From Cyathus striatus (Eukaryota; Basidiomycota; Agaricomycetes; Agaricales; Nidulariaceae), in the NCBI GenBank assembly GCA_025738555.1, contig JAOVFP010000005.1, forward strand, positions 1,674,001-1,738,000: a stretch of 64,000 nucleotides of DNA. Direction: 5' to 3'. Shown here piece after piece: positions 1 to 12,159 of this stretch. The stretch's first letter is position 1, and every line of letters starts with the position of its first letter. The notes below the pieces were generated by a model, which saw only the letters and a program-made list of their open reading frames with translations, searched no databases and was not told the DNA's origin. The position numbers were made by a program, and so were the translations under genes.

Positions 1-1478
1 ATTTGCAACATATGATGATTTAATATTGCAAATATTAAATTTTAGTTTACTGTTGAGAATTTTAAAAACCATTTTTGTCACTATTGGGATATGTTTGTTT
101 TTATTAATTTTAAATGTTTCATTATTTGATCCCTCTATTAAATATTCAACAAATGATAGATGATGGAATGTTATATTGTTATCATTTATTGAAATAACTG
201 GTAGGAGATGATGTATTATTCTTGAAACTTCTTTTGCAATGTCACTCTCATTACCATCAATGTCAAGAAAGTATGCAATATCCTCTTTTCTCAATGGGGA
301 TTTTGCCAAGAGTACTGTTGCTAATACTTGTCTCACAATTTCTTTTCTGTATTCTGTCCATTTTCCAAAAGATATTTGAAGCATTTGATGATAGAGAATT
401 TCAACTCCATGATCTATCTGCCCAGATAGTACTTGTTGAAGCTTTTCAGTTGGTGAAGACTGGTCATCTTGCTCTGCAGTCATGGTAATGTACTTAACTG
501 CAGTAGATGCCCAGATAAATAATCCACCAGCTCTTGTGCACATCATCTGTGACATGTCTTCTATTGATTCAAGTTGCAATTCATTTTGATTATTTTCAAA
601 ACTTTTTTTGAAAAAGAAATATATGTCTTGATTTATCTCTGAGTCAGATTGGGAATCAGTTTCCAACCTGATAATCTTGCAAAAACTTTCATTCTCAATA
701 ACACCTGGCACAGAACCAGGCCTTCCAGTTAAGATAAGCTTATAGTGCTTAGGAAGCCCAATCCAATCTTGTAAAGTCTTTTTCAGAGATGTTAGCAGTT
801 CAGATGATTTGCATTCATCTAGTGCATCAATAACAAATGCAGGTGGATCTTTTTTCAATTGTTCATGGTAGGTATTCAGTGGGTCAGCAATTAAATGTTT
901 GAACTGCCACTCAATTCTTACAAGTTGGAAGTTGTTATCAAAATGTTCTCCCATCTTTTCTTTCAGAAAAGAATACTTTGATTTGGATGCTAAATCTGCA
1001 GCTATTGTTCTCCAAACTGCAGCAGCATCACCTAAAGTGTTATCATCCCTCTTAAAAAAATAACAGCCACCCAATCTCTTCCAGTTCTTTGAGTTTAGAG
1101 TTTCAACCAAAGTAGAGGCTATTGCAGATTTTCCTGAGCCAGGACCACCAGTAATCCACATAATATTTGTAGCAGACTCATCTATGAATGATAATGATGA
1201 TTTATTTTATAAATATACAAATATATGAACATACCAAAATCATTCAACCACTTATAAATATCATTGAGAATAGTAACTCTAGTTCCTTCCATACAGGGAG
1301 GTGGACAATGCAAGTTATGATCAACAGGCTTCAAAAACTTCAGTTTTTCAGAGATTTCATCATTTTTCATATTGTAATAATTGTTTTGATCATGACCAAT
1401 AGCATTCTGCTGACCACCAAGCACATTGACATGGCTTGCATTGGTGAACATTTGACCATTGGATTCAGTTTGAGCCAT
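1..1478 (-). CDS. NACHT NLR (NLR1), 5' part, runs off the window
   Basis: Two exons are visible, complement(<1..1181, 1235..1478), with a 53-nt GT-AG intron (1182-1234). The reading frame is open to base 1, giving about 475 residues. I chose the ATG at 1478 because it starts MAQTES, matches the start of the paralogue at 38,791 and follows a TATA box. Residues 1-81 hold a Q/N/G-rich segment (GGQQNAIGHDQNN). The NACHT NTPase begins after the intron with Walker A GGPGSGKS (about residues 93-100), then Walker B ending in DALDEC, then a winged-helix-like region. NACHT ATPases act as oligomerisation switches in fungal NLRs (family knowledge). The C-terminal sensor, probably repeats, lies outside the window. 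I could find no CG dinucleotide within the gene body. The product is cytosolic by family; its ligand is unknown. Confidence 0.85.
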
Positions 1479-1580
1479 CCTAAATGCAGAGATTTCGATG
1501 TTGAACTTGTGTGCTGTTGAGAGCTTTAGCAATGAGGTGTTTGAGAGGAAATGAAGGAATGAAAGTTGACACGGACGGGC

Positions 1581-1586
1581 TATATA
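1581..1586 (-). promoter_or_regulatory. TATA-like box of NLR1
   Basis: TATATA on the minus strand, about 105 nt upstream of the NLR1 ATG. The paralogous NLR2 has a TATA box at nearly the same distance. CG dinucleotides reappear around here (for example CACGGACGGGC on the plus strand just upstream) after being absent from the gene body. Confidence 0.5.
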
Positions 1587-1599
1587 GTGTATCGCAATT

Positions 1600-3600
1600 C
1601 AGTTGACACGTGTCACTGAACGTGTACTCAGCCAAATCATCGGAACGATCAATTATTACTGAATATTAATTCCCGTTCTATGTATAGAGTCCGACAACAC
1701 GTAACAAGTAATTACACGCCTTCAACACGACGACATCAAAATCAGGAAGAAAAGTTCGGCGACCATTCCTGTTCTTACTTTAATCCTTACTACTGAATGC
1801 GGGTTAGGTTAGCTGTGCGCGGTCTACGGGCGATGGGCCCGTCGACCTACTCCTTCTGCTATCGCACGTGCACCTTATCACCTTATCACCATCTCACCTC
1901 TCCTTCGGCTCTTTCTCCTTTCCCATTGTAAGTGCTTCTTGTCGATATCACCTCGATATAACTAACTACCAACGACTACCAACGTGTTACTACTGGATGT
2001 GGAAAGATGAAAGTGCAGGTACGATAAGAACCCCTATAAGAATTTGATCAAGAGCAGGCGTGTCACCAGACTCCCGGAGTGTTAATACAAGCTCGATACG
2101 GCCGGGAATCGATAGATACAATATCTGAAGGACGGAGGGAGGAAAGTTGATAGAAAGAGAAATGAAAGGGATGCATTCGATGCTGTACATTCTCGAATCC
2201 TTACCCCGCACATTCGATAACTCACTCATTGAAATTGCGGAAAGAAAGCTGGAGCTGTACTACATGTAATACCCTACCACCGGCTTATCCAATTTTATAT
2301 GATTCTAGGCCGTACGTATGCGACAAAATTGCGAGGCAAGGAAACGTGAACGTGAACGACGACAGTAAACGGCCACGTACCTAGCCTCCTTTCCACTTCG
2401 CCTGGTTGCTTCAAGTTTCCCGTTGGTTAACACTACTCCGTTAGGTAGTCTGAACCTGACAGAGGTTGCCACTGTTCATCTTCGATTACATTACCCTCGT
2501 CTCACTTTTCTCCCTTCTCATTGTTGATACGCATGTCCTCATTTAAAACTTAACCCGACGCGCTTTAACTCGCCGTTCATTTTACGAACTGAAGCCTCCC
2601 AGCGTTCAATCCTTTCCGTCGTCCACTACTAGTACTGACCATGTGGGTTGTTCATTATTTTGGAATTACGGGCATGAACAAGTGGTTGAACTCGAAAGTT
2701 GCAAGTCTGTACCTTTTGTTGCAGTCGCATTGAAGCTAGCACTTAAAATGTATATGCGGGGATGAAGGGAAATTAGCGTCTTAAACGATATACTTACCTA
2801 CCTCAATTTACTTCTTTATCTATCAGGTCGTGCGGTGGAGTGCGTTTCTCGTCGCTTCCACGTGCAGAATGGACATGCGCTGTGTACAAATGAAATGTTG
2901 GTTTATCGGTAATTGTAGGATCGCCCGGTACTTACATACATTTTGTCTCTCACTAGTGTCAGTGGTTCGAAGAAGGTCCGATTGGATCGACTTTATATTT
3001 ACGGGCATCGATGGTCCAGGAGGTTGGGTCTGTTAAAATTAGATCGTGTGTAGGAACGCATAAGGAAGCAATGAGGACATCGAATCTTGATGTGAACAGT
3101 CCCAAGTTTCGGTACTGGCGCTTGTTGAAGATCGTATTCATAGTTGTTATCGATGTAACATGCGCCACTGTCCTGAACTCAAACTGGACCTTCAAAGCTT
3201 CACCATTCTGCTTCTATGACACGATTGACTCATATATGGCATACTACTACTCGTTACACAATCTTATGAAGGCCAGAAGACACGCCATTTCGACAACATG
3301 GAGCGCCAACCCCTTTGGTCCCTGAGCGACAGTCCCAAAGCTCGTCTTCCCATGTTGAAACATTGAATGCTGGCAGCAATAGTCTTTCGAGACTTGAAGG
3401 AGTAGAGGGGGAGTAGCAGTATACTTTTGATATCTATATCATGCGGTAAGCACCGTCTCCATTCCTCACTGTGGATGCTCAGCTATTGCTCGTCCTGTAT
3501 CGACTCGTCACCGCTTCATTCGTACACTAACTTTTCGTTCTCTCACAGGACAATGCGAGATCTCATACGTCGCTCAATAGTCGACAGTTGAATTCAGTGG
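1600..3600. other. No gene recognised
   Basis: Base composition returns to normal CpG content. Several short open frames exist, the longest on plus at 3011-3325 (104 codons), but none shows a domain, a convincing start or an intron pattern that I recognise. No repeat shared with the rest of the window was noticed. Confidence 0.4.
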
Positions 3601-5888
3601 GTTGTACAGGATGAATTGGACTATCGCAGCTTTACGCACATGACGAGTGTGTTTGTTTCTCTGCTTTCTCCCCTCTCTGCTTACGGTTGATCCTCCCTGA
3701 AGCACGTATAACCGTTATCATCCAAGACCTATTCTGCAGACTCTTCGTTTGCACCCTTTGCATCCCGAGCCCTTTCGTACACTCTCCAAGACGAGGGACA
3801 AGCAGCTGCGTCGTCCTCACCACGTATCACGATTCATCCAGCGTCGGTTTCAACCCATTCACCGTCTCCATTCTCGAAACGCCTTCCACTTCGCCGAGAG
3901 CATTCCCATTCCCTACTCCAGCGTTATTCCAGATCTGTATGCCTGCGATGAGCCCCTGAAGAACTGAATAAGGGAGCGAACCGTGGTAAAGCTTCTAGGA
4001 TGTGGTGAAGGCTATCGTGCGTGCGGGTGGTACTACGGGCTCTGCTGGATTCAAGTTAGAGTATAAGGGAGATAGAGACGAGTGGAGGAGCGAGACGGTG
4101 GTGGTTCTGGTTAACAGGTTCCTGGCTGACGTCGTTCCGTACGTTCTGCGCGTCACTCTCGAGGCTGGTGGCAACGTTTGGCCTGTTCAAGCAGACGCTT
4201 TTCATCCTCTTTACAATCGGCCTCACACCGCCTACCCTTACACATTGGCGACAACTACAGCGACAACCGCCCCGCGCATCTGACACGAAGAACAACAAGG
4301 ATTCATACTGCGCATCAGATTCCTAGGCCTTACCGGGTGTACACTCGGCGTACCCTCAGTAGCCTGGCCTAAGGCTACACTTGTATCTTGCAAAGCCTAC
4401 ACTTTCACATTGAACGTTCGCGGAGTCCAGATCCATATCCAACTCCAACGCCGCTTCTTACTTCAACGCTACTATGACACCTACGCAGAAGACTAGGGGG
4501 GCACTGGTGGTGATGCACGTAGGATCGTGATAAAGCGGTTGGTGGTCGTTGTCTACGTTGATGTAGCGTGGGCACTGGAGTTTGAGTTGGGTTGAAAAGA
4601 GGATGGGTAGCCGCGTCTAATCGCGTTGGAAAGGGTGTAGGGTAGTCCTGGGTTTCGTCTTGCCTGTTGGATGTGCGCGCTGTTCCGTTCACTTTGCCCG
4701 TCACTGACTGGGAAGATCTCAACGATACTTTATATGAAGCTATGGTAGTCTTCACTCCCCAAGCGTATGACTTATCGTAACGCTCCAACGTCTCTGTTGC
4801 TTTCTCCCCCTTGGAGACCCAGGAAGACACCTGCACTTGAAATGAGGCGGAGAGAGGAAGAAGAGGCCGGACATTTGCCTTCGCTGCACGTATCTCCTCC
4901 GACACCCTTATCGTCTCCGTTCAATATTCCTCTTGCAAGGCCTCCGCATTCACGATAATGGCGGGAGTTAACGTTTTACTACTCGGGAGTTATCGAGACT
5001 GTTGATTTGGATGGAGTGAAAGGGGGTGGAGGCTCGAGGGCCGAGGACAGGAACGGGAACGGTTCAGAATGACGTTGTGTACTTTTAGTATTCTGTAGGA
5101 TGGTTGCTCTGGAGGCGTACGTCGACGTCGCGTCTGACATCGACATCCGTGATGCTCCTTTCACTCTCTACGACAGCTTCGTTACTTTCTTCTCCTTCGA
5201 GGCCCAGGAAGATACCTGTATATGAAATGAAGCGGGGAGAGAAAGAGCAAGAAAATTTGTCTCTCAAGCTATCTAGAACGACTTCACCTTCACCTTGAGC
5301 GTCCTCAGGCCTTCCGACAGTGTCGTACCTTCCCACTCCCTATAGTTACAGAAAACTGAGAGAAGAATGGAGAACGAATTGGCCATTTGACGAGTGGATA
5401 GACTCGTTAAAATACAGAACATAGTTGTGCGTTTGGAGTGGTATTGGCGGGTAGTATTTACGATTGATAAATACTGAAGCCTGAAGACGGAGAGGATGTA
5501 GTGCTCCTTCCTAGTCGATGAACGTACGCTCTTATGGTCCTTCTGCACACACTCACGAGGTGAATGTACCACAGTAACGCTGCGTCATTTCAAGAGAGAG
5601 CCAAGAGGAAGCAGCTCCCGAACATCTACAATACCCACCCACCACCACCCGGCGCTCATCCCTCATCCCGATGTCTAACGTCCAAAGACCACGACAACAC
5701 CCTGCGGCCCTGACCGCGGATTCCGAGGAGTATGAAGTAGCAGGCTCTTTTTTACCAGGCCATCTATGTCATCACGTAGAGCGTCTCTAGAGTCCAAGCC
5801 CACTTCCTGTGCCTACTCCGTGCGTTACACTACAATTATACCTGCAAAGAGGACTAAAAGGGAACTGGTGATGCTCGTAGGATCTTAG
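3600..5888. other. Unidentified gene remnants with internal duplication
   Basis: Coding-like stretches occur on both strands but do not join into a gene I know. Two pairs of segments are related: 4802-4862 with 5189-5250 (both containing CCCAGGAAGA followed by a GAAATGA motif), and 4485-4530 with 5840-5885. This suggests decayed tandem copies of one gene. A plus frame at 4002-4283 (ending GGNVWPVQADAF and onward) and a minus frame at 4405-4905 are the longest. No function is assigned. Confidence 0.35.
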
Positions 5889-6083
5889 TCAACACACATA
5901 CCAGCGACAGTCGGACTCAGGGATGACCGTAGGCTGAGCGTTCTCGTTTTCGGGAGCGATAGGTAATCCTTTGGGAATAGGGCCCATATTGATAGGCGTG
6001 TTGAGGAGAATTCCTGAGTCTAAGGAGTCGAAGCGCGCTCGTGACTCGCCTTCGAGACGAAGAGGCCCTGGGGCTATGTTGAC
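5889..6083 (-). other. Coding-like open stretch, unknown
   Basis: An open frame of about 62 codons on the minus strand ends in TGA at 5889-5891 and contains INMGPIPKGLPIAPENENAQ. It lies directly downstream of the broken glucanase, after an intron-like segment, but does not resemble the expected continuation of that enzyme. It may be an exon of an unrelated gene joined by rearrangement. Confidence 0.3.
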
Positions 6084-6207
6084 GGTAAGCGAGAGTATAT
6101 AATAAGAAAGTGAGCGGCTTACTCTTTGATTGCGAATTCAGCGATAACCTGCTCAGTCTATCACACCACGTCGGCCACAATAGAATACACAACGAGAAAG
6201 AACGCAC

Positions 6208-6977
6208 AATAAACGTATCATAATGGCTCTCAATCTGGTCCAACCCTCCATTCGCCTGATCAGCCGCCATCAACTGGCTCAAAGTGAACTCATTCACCGC
6301 GGTAGGATACCGTTGAAATATATCGGGGGTAATGAACGGTTCGAGGACAAGCCATTCGCCAAGGTTGACACCGTATACGCGGTCTGTGCCCCACGTCCAC
6401 GATGTGTTGAGGGGGGGCGTCCATGAGTTGGGTTGAGCGAGGGAGGTATATGGATCGTTGGGGTCTTCGACCCAGAACCCGCCGAAGGGGTTGCGGTAGA
6501 TGAAGGTGGTTCCGTTGGAGAGGATTACCGTTGACCCATCTCCACCGCTCTATCTGCTTGTTAGTCAATGTATGAGAAGGTGGGAAGGAAGGGGGCGTAC
6601 GGTGGCTCCAGAGGGAGACGCTGGATTAGGCTGTCCGCTCCCTTGTCCTGCTGGTCCAACAGGGGCATTTGACTTTGAGCTCCTCCCTCGCAGAACGAGG
6701 AACACAGGGAGGAATACAGCGAGAAATGCGACGATGGTGCCTATTACCAATATCGACGCGATGAGCTTCGTTCGTCGTGTGTATCTGCTGCGCTGGCGGG
6801 CTCGTGCTTGTGATTGGGGAGAGGCGTAGGGTGTAGGTGTTGTTGAGGGAGGATGGCTGTTTCTGAGGGAACGATGAAGCTGTTGAGCTTTTCGTCGGGG
6901 GTTTGGGTGCCTGTTGTGTGCCGGTCGGCTGTTGGGGGATGGGATTCGAGCTCTGGGTAGGGTGGGTGTGAGGCCAT
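6208..6977 (-). pseudogene. GH5 exo-beta-1,3-glucanase, 5' fragment
   Basis: Read on minus. It has an N-terminal cytosolic stretch (ATG at 6977), a basic juxtamembrane patch, one transmembrane helix (LVIGTIVAFLAVFLPVFLVL), a 51-nt intron (6550-6600), then GGFWVEDPNDPY and VYGVNLGEWLVLEPFITPD, ending at HYDTFI (6208). This order is that of fungal type-II membrane-anchored exo-1,3-beta-glucanases of family GH5, which trim cell-wall glucan. The catalytic half is missing: only a short TEQ-like piece follows the next intron before unrelated sequence. The N-terminal frame from the ATG is also out of register by one base with the transmembrane frame, which suggests a frameshift around 6850-6880. I therefore call it a truncated pseudogene; the fold family is fairly sure. 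Confidence 0.7.
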
Positions 6978-8498
6978 TATGGTGGTGGGTTGTCTATGTG
7001 TCTAGGATAGAACGAGCGAGGTGTAGGATGGATTGAAGGAAGGAGGCGGTGCTCGAGAGGGGATAGGGATGGGCATGTAGGCAGTGGGATGTGGTGAATG
7101 GAAGAAAGGAGAGAGGGAGAGGGGGAGTGTGAGCCACCCCCTTGCTGGAAGGAGAATCTAATGTCAGCCACGAAGAATATATATTCGTAATTATAAATAT
7201 ATACCTTATGTCACAGTTGATTCTCGCAGAGAGATAAATACCGCCAGCCGCCGTGCCATGATTGGCATTGGTACAATGGTAGAAGTGATGTCCAAAGAAC
7301 ATCCGGTTCTTTTCTTGGCTCTGCCGGCGTGCCGGCAGCCGATCAATTTGGATCAATATTTTTATGTCCTCGAAATACGTCACGGATCAATTTACTTTGC
7401 GTCACCGCCTCACAGATAAGTATCTTGCAGATTTACTGTCCTCTTCCTTCGACACTTCAGCGTCAGGCTTCAGCCGCAATAAGTAAACCTGATAACACCT
7501 GATAAGCTTAGCCAATTTGTTTCATAATTTCAAGAATACCTTTGGCGCTCCACCATCTCACATGCACAGTTACCTAGAGAACCCAGAAGGTGGAGAAGAC
7601 TATTTCCAGCCGTCCTATGTTTAATCTTTCTTTCCCTGCTTCCCATGACAAGGATGGAATTGAATCCGAGCTCACAAATAAATTCCAATGCGTAATGAAC
7701 AACGTTGAACCGGGCTTGGATGACCGTTTCACTCTACCGCCCGCTACTTATAAGTACCGTATACATTCTCCACTTCAACTTGCTCGACGTCTTATCATCT
7801 TAACTTCGGGTCCTGCGATGATATGCATCGACTAACCTTCTACGATATACAACGGCAAGCCTTTTCCGTGTCCAACGGCCTCGAGCATTTTGCATGCCTA
7901 CATATTAACGCTCACGTTTTCCTCAATGAGCGCTCATCGCTTTCAGCCTCGGACGAAGTTCAGGATCTCCTCGTATCGGAACCTCTACATAACCCACTCG
8001 TGGTCGAGACTCGAAATGAAAGACACATTAAACATTATGCTCGAACTCCTCGAAGCATATCGTCGTCTTCCAATCATCCTCCATTAATAGCTCACAAGCA
8101 CGTATCAATTTCAGTACTTTTCTATGTAGAATTGGATTCGGCCGCGTGCGTCTCAATTCTCAGATGTCAGCTGCGCTGCGCCAATCCTACAAAGATCAAT
8201 CTATAAAAAGTAATCTATTATCGAACGTAAACATAGAACATCAGTAATGCAAGCCCGGCTCAAAGTCGAAGCACATCCTTGCCTGTAACAACTTAGGTCA
8301 GCCCTACAGAGCTGATCTGCACCGGTAAAAACCCACTGTGGGTTACACCTCTATCTATGTTCGACATAATAATAACTAAAGTAGTATTTCCTCTACAACG
8401 TGACTGGGGAACCTCAGACTACCGGCTACTGAAGTAACGAGAAAAGAAAACGAAAGGATGTACTCTACATTACACGAATTGACTCATAGACTAACAAC

Positions 8499-8602
8499 TC
8501 TTTGTTAGTATATCGGTTAGTACACGCGCCTGTCATTCGAGACCTCTGCGGAGCTTTAATGATAAATCGCGTGAAAGCTGGGTTCGACTCCCAGACAGAG
8601 GG
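8499..8602 (+). tRNA. tRNA-Asp(GTC) with 32-nt intron
   Basis: The acceptor stem TCTTTGT pairs with ACAGAGG through G-T wobbles. D-arm (TAGTATATCGG), anticodon GTC at 8532-8534, intron about 8536-8567 after position 37, T-arm CTGGG-TTCGACT-CCCAG and discriminator G all fit. A run of five T follows at about 8630. Exon length is 72 nt, as in normal tRNA-Asp. The gene lies inside a dispersed repeat. Confidence 0.8.
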
Positions 8603-9248
8603 ATCGATTGTCTTGAGGCGAAGTTATTTTTCTTCTCGTTTTGCGTGCTATAGAATGAATAACGTTCCGATAAATAAGTACTAGCATTCCTGCGCAATTG
8701 ATGCAACTACTGACTTACTCTGACCCCATTCCCTCAATTTCAGATGATCTATCGCAATCAAGCTCTACATCTTAAAGGTTATCTCACACATGGTGTAAAT
8801 CTTGAGAGTACTCAAAGTCGAGTCTAGATCGTTACATGTTGTAGCTACTTGCATCTTCCGTACAAAGATTTAATCATAGTTAAAGTCAGGCTCCTGGAAC
8901 CTGCCTCTCGTTGCGGTAGGGGGGGCCCGTAATACATGATGTGTGTCTTCCAATCACCCTCCATTAATAACTCACAAGCACGTATCAATTTCAGTACTTT
9001 TCTATGTAGTATCGGATTCGACCGCGTGCATCTGAATTCTCAGATGCCAGCTGCACGTGCCAATCCTACAAAGATCAATCTTTGAAGAGAAAGCTAATAT
9101 CGAACATCAACATAGGACTTGGGTAATCCAAGTCCTAGGCACATCCTTACCTGTAATGTCTATCCTGCAGAGCTGAATCATAGGACAAACCCACTGTGAG
9201 TTACACCTCTAACTATGTTCGACATAATAATAACTGAAGTAGTATTTC

Positions 9249-9384
9249 TGTAAGTATGGTCATACTTACAACGAACCATCTGTATATATACTGCCAGGGA
9301 TTAAGATACTTATCGTTTCTTAATAGCTTCCTTTGCCTAGCGGTATGAGTGTACTTTTTGTGTTCTGGCAGATGCAGGCTTTCA
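9249..9384. mobile_element. 136-bp solo-LTR-like insertion
   Basis: It begins TGTAAGTATGG, ends GGCTTTCA (TG...CA) and is flanked by the direct 5-bp repeat ATTTC (9244-9248 and 9385-9389). The other copies of the host repeat (for example near 45,800) lack it. This is the signature of a very short LTR. Confidence 0.7.
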
Positions 9385-9507
9385 ATTTCCTTTCCAACGT
9401 GACTGGGATGCCTCAGACAACTGGTTACTGGAGTAACTAACGTGCCAACACTCTAATCCTCATAGCAATGTTAAAATCTTTTCAATCGAAGTTCCGGTGC
9501 ACTCAAT

Positions 9508-9604
9508 GGATGACTTCCCGCAGCGTTTAGAAACCCAGATTATTTTTCTAAACGCTAAGCGAGTGGCGCTCGGTTAATCTAGGTCTGCATTTCTAACCAT
9601 AACA
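9508..9604 (+). mobile_element. Truncated end of a Harbinger-like element
   Basis: It starts GGATGACTTCCCGCAGCG after AAT, like the intact 749-bp element at 53,580 (GGATAGCTTTCCACAG after AAT). The similarity runs about 95 bp and no matching right end was found. Confidence 0.55.
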
Positions 9605-10561
9605 CATTTTCTCTTAGACTTCCAATGTCGTTTCTGAATTTCACTAGCGCCATTTATTCACCGTGATATTGCCTTTGCCTGTCTTGTTGTGACTGAACCT
9701 CTCAGATTCTTTGTACATTAAATAATATACATGCACATGCTAGTCTGATATAACCTTTTCTCTGGTGTAAGTACTGTTCTCTCCCATAGACAGACTTCAA
9801 TGGCACTATCGACCAGCTATGAGCCAATTTTATCAAAAATAAGTTATACAATAAATAGGTCCGGCAAGCGGCAAGGCCCACTACTTCATTTAACAGATAT
9901 TTACCATTAGAAATAAAATCCATTAGAGAAAATTGTATTAAGTGAGAATGGCTACATTAATAATTGTAGTGATAGATGTCATGAACTTGAAGTTTATAAG
10001 TCTGAAAGACCTGTGTTGTGGCGTGAGTGCATGGATTGAATGTGTTAAAGTGGAGCTCGGTGTGCACGTAGTGAAGTGGTTAGTTGCGGGGTCTGGGTCT
10101 ATATGGATAATAAAAGAAATAGACCTTATCCAGACATGTAACCGTGGGACCCTCTTCGAAAATCATGAACCCAGCAATGGGGTGCACATTGAACCAATGC
10201 AAGGAAGAGAGGTCACAGAGAAAGGGAAGTGAGTTAGTTTCACACACAACAGTTAGTACAAAACAAGAAGGTTAATGTATTATGGAGGTGTGTTGATACA
10301 AGTATTCAGCGGTTAAAACAAGACACTGGCACGTAACTTGCATGTCAATTTCGACCCTAACTGTTGTCATTATATCAGAACTACGGTGAACCTTTTCCTT
10401 TCCATTAATTACTTAGAACTTTTATTAAAAACAGCTTTACCATATATGCGATGAGATACCCTGTCCTTGGTTATAAATAGTATTTGTGCATTCAAAGTAA
10501 ATAATAAAAGTCCTCATATAATAGTTAGATTCAAAGTGCAAGTACAACATAATCGTATAAT
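9605..10561. other. No gene recognised; left edge of CpG-poor domain
   Basis: AT-rich sequence, still with scattered CG up to about 10.6 kb, after which CG becomes rare. A plus open frame (9942-10,232) has no recognisable domain. Confidence 0.4.
9848..9882 (-). repeat. SINE-like 3' end
   Basis: On minus it reads GTAGTGGGCCTTGCCGCTTG followed by CCGGACCTATTTATT. The same terminal motif recurs at 15,985, 47,340, 51,080 and 51,440. The remainder of the copy is not recognisable. Confidence 0.45.
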
Positions 10562-12150
10562 TTAATGAAGTCTAATATTGTTGTAAAGTTCATCTTTAAT
10601 GTAAGTCCAACTCCGATGGGCTATAATACACAATGTAGGGATATAATACAGCCATACCTCCTTCAGAAGCTTTTCTCTCCACAGCATATTGAAAGAGAAT
10701 GGGTATATCTCTCCCAGTTTCCATCCACGGTACAAGAAGGGCATCAGAATGGCTATAAACCCAATCTGAGCACAGGCAAGATAATAAATGATCTTGTATG
10801 TCACTATCACAACAGTAGGAATTTCCACAATTCCAGGGACAGATGCAAGGCTATAGAACATGATAGGAACTATACTCTGGTCCTGTAAATCCAGATGAAA
10901 TCTGTAGCCATCTGCAAAAGCCTTTGGTGCAGACAGGAAGTGTTTATTGATGTTATCATTGATTTGAAGGAGAGGAAGTGGAAGAATATAAGGAGTCTTG
11001 CTGGTGTTGAAAAAGGGAGTAGCTGTGAATATTTTGGCAGACATGTCATTCATGAACCAGTCAGCTGTCTGATCTTCAAGTATAATGTCATTTAAGTTTA
11101 CTTGGGAGAAAGATACAATGTCTATCATTCCCAGTGTGAATGTTAGATTCATGAGGTTTTGTTGCATGTTTCTGTAGAGGGGACCATTAGACCAGGAAAC
11201 TTCCAGGAAATTGTTGGTGTGAAGTGTTATCTTTCCCCCAGAGAGCTCCAAATGTGGATCACAAGCTAATAGTGATATCAAGGGTGTGGAGATGTGGGCA
11301 TCTGGTGATAAGATTTGGTTAGTCTCCACTGTTGGAGTATTGTCTAGATTTATGCCTGCAAGGTCGGTGCTATTTGGAAATGTGGAATTTCAACTGGCGA
11401 AAAGATAAACAGATGTTGTTATTTCAGTTGCTGATTGTTCTTCTGTTAACCCAGTATATGTGACAGGAGTTAAAGGGAAAATGCTTGCAACCAATCTTTA
11501 GAACAGGACCCTTGACTATCACATAAACCTTGTACCAGCTGAATAATTCCCAATAAAGGTTTGGTCAGTGAAGAGTTTATTGTAAACAATCTGTTGTCTC
11601 CTGCTAACATTAAAAAGCCTATCTGAGTATAACAAGTGAGAGGATGAATGAGATTTGGAATCTGCCACTGGAGTTTGAGGAGAAAAAGTGCTGAGTTTGA
11701 TCATAGAGATCAGAGGTGAGAGTTAAGACTTTGTCCATCACCCTAGGAATGATAAACCCTGTTCTGTGGTGCTGAAAATAACACACAGTGCTAAATAAAT
11801 ATGTGACCATCAAGTTGATCAAGAGAGCACAGAAGGAATCAACTATTGTATTCTGATTAATAGGTCATTCTGGCATGCTGGATGCATCTATTAACCCCGC
11901 AGAAACCATCAAGTTCACTACATCTTGCAGCATATTTCTGATGGGCTTGCTGGAAGTAGAGGTGACATTTAATGCACTATTGGAAATGAACATCATATCC
12001 TGAATGAGCTTCTTCCCCTCCAGTAACAACTGGTTCACATCCACAGGAGAGCGATTATGCATGTATTGTAGCATCTTGTTGATTTGCTGGTTTGAGGACA
12101 TGCAGCATTTAAAGAATGCTGCTATTGTGTTGAATAGGTGGATCTGTCCC
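10562..12150 (-). pseudogene. Degenerate multi-exon membrane protein gene
   Basis: Coding-like exons on minus. The last frame, 10,562 up to about 11,380, is open beyond the GTG at 11,329 and contains GGKITLHTNNFLEVSWSNGP, then hydrophobic stretches (IVEIPTVVIVTYKIIYYLA and IGFIAILMPFLY) and VWLYYIPTLCIIAH near the end. Upstream exon-like pieces lie at 11,619-11,822 and 11,865-12,150, separated by intron-like segments. I see in-frame stops between the pieces and no good first exon, so it is probably decayed. It looks like a large extracellular or lumenal part with a C-terminal membrane anchor. I do not recognise the family. CpG-poor like the rest of the domain. Confidence 0.45.
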
Positions 12151-12159
12151 ACATTTTAG

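Larger units (their letters stand above)
7194..9507. repeat. Dispersed tRNA-Asp-bearing repeat, copy A
   Basis: Starts with AAATATATACCTTATGTCACA and matches 43,961 onward over about 2.2 kb. It holds two related monomers: the block around 8085-8450 recurs, diverged, at 8960-9240 and 9390-9505. One intron-containing tRNA-Asp gene sits in the first monomer. A hairpin GCCGGCGTGCCGGC lies near 7318. The second monomer is interrupted by a 136-bp LTR-like insertion and cut at 9508 by a transposon end. Confidence 0.8.

Noticed and set aside
1800..1820. Telomere-like GGTTAGG words
   Set aside because: Only isolated copies (also near 56,345), no array.
10060..10170. tRNA or SINE head
   Set aside because: TAGTGAAGTGG fits a Pol III A box, but no convincing B box or cloverleaf follows at a suitable distance.
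9942..10232. 96-codon open frame as a gene
   Set aside because: No domain, no intron pattern, biased only by local composition.
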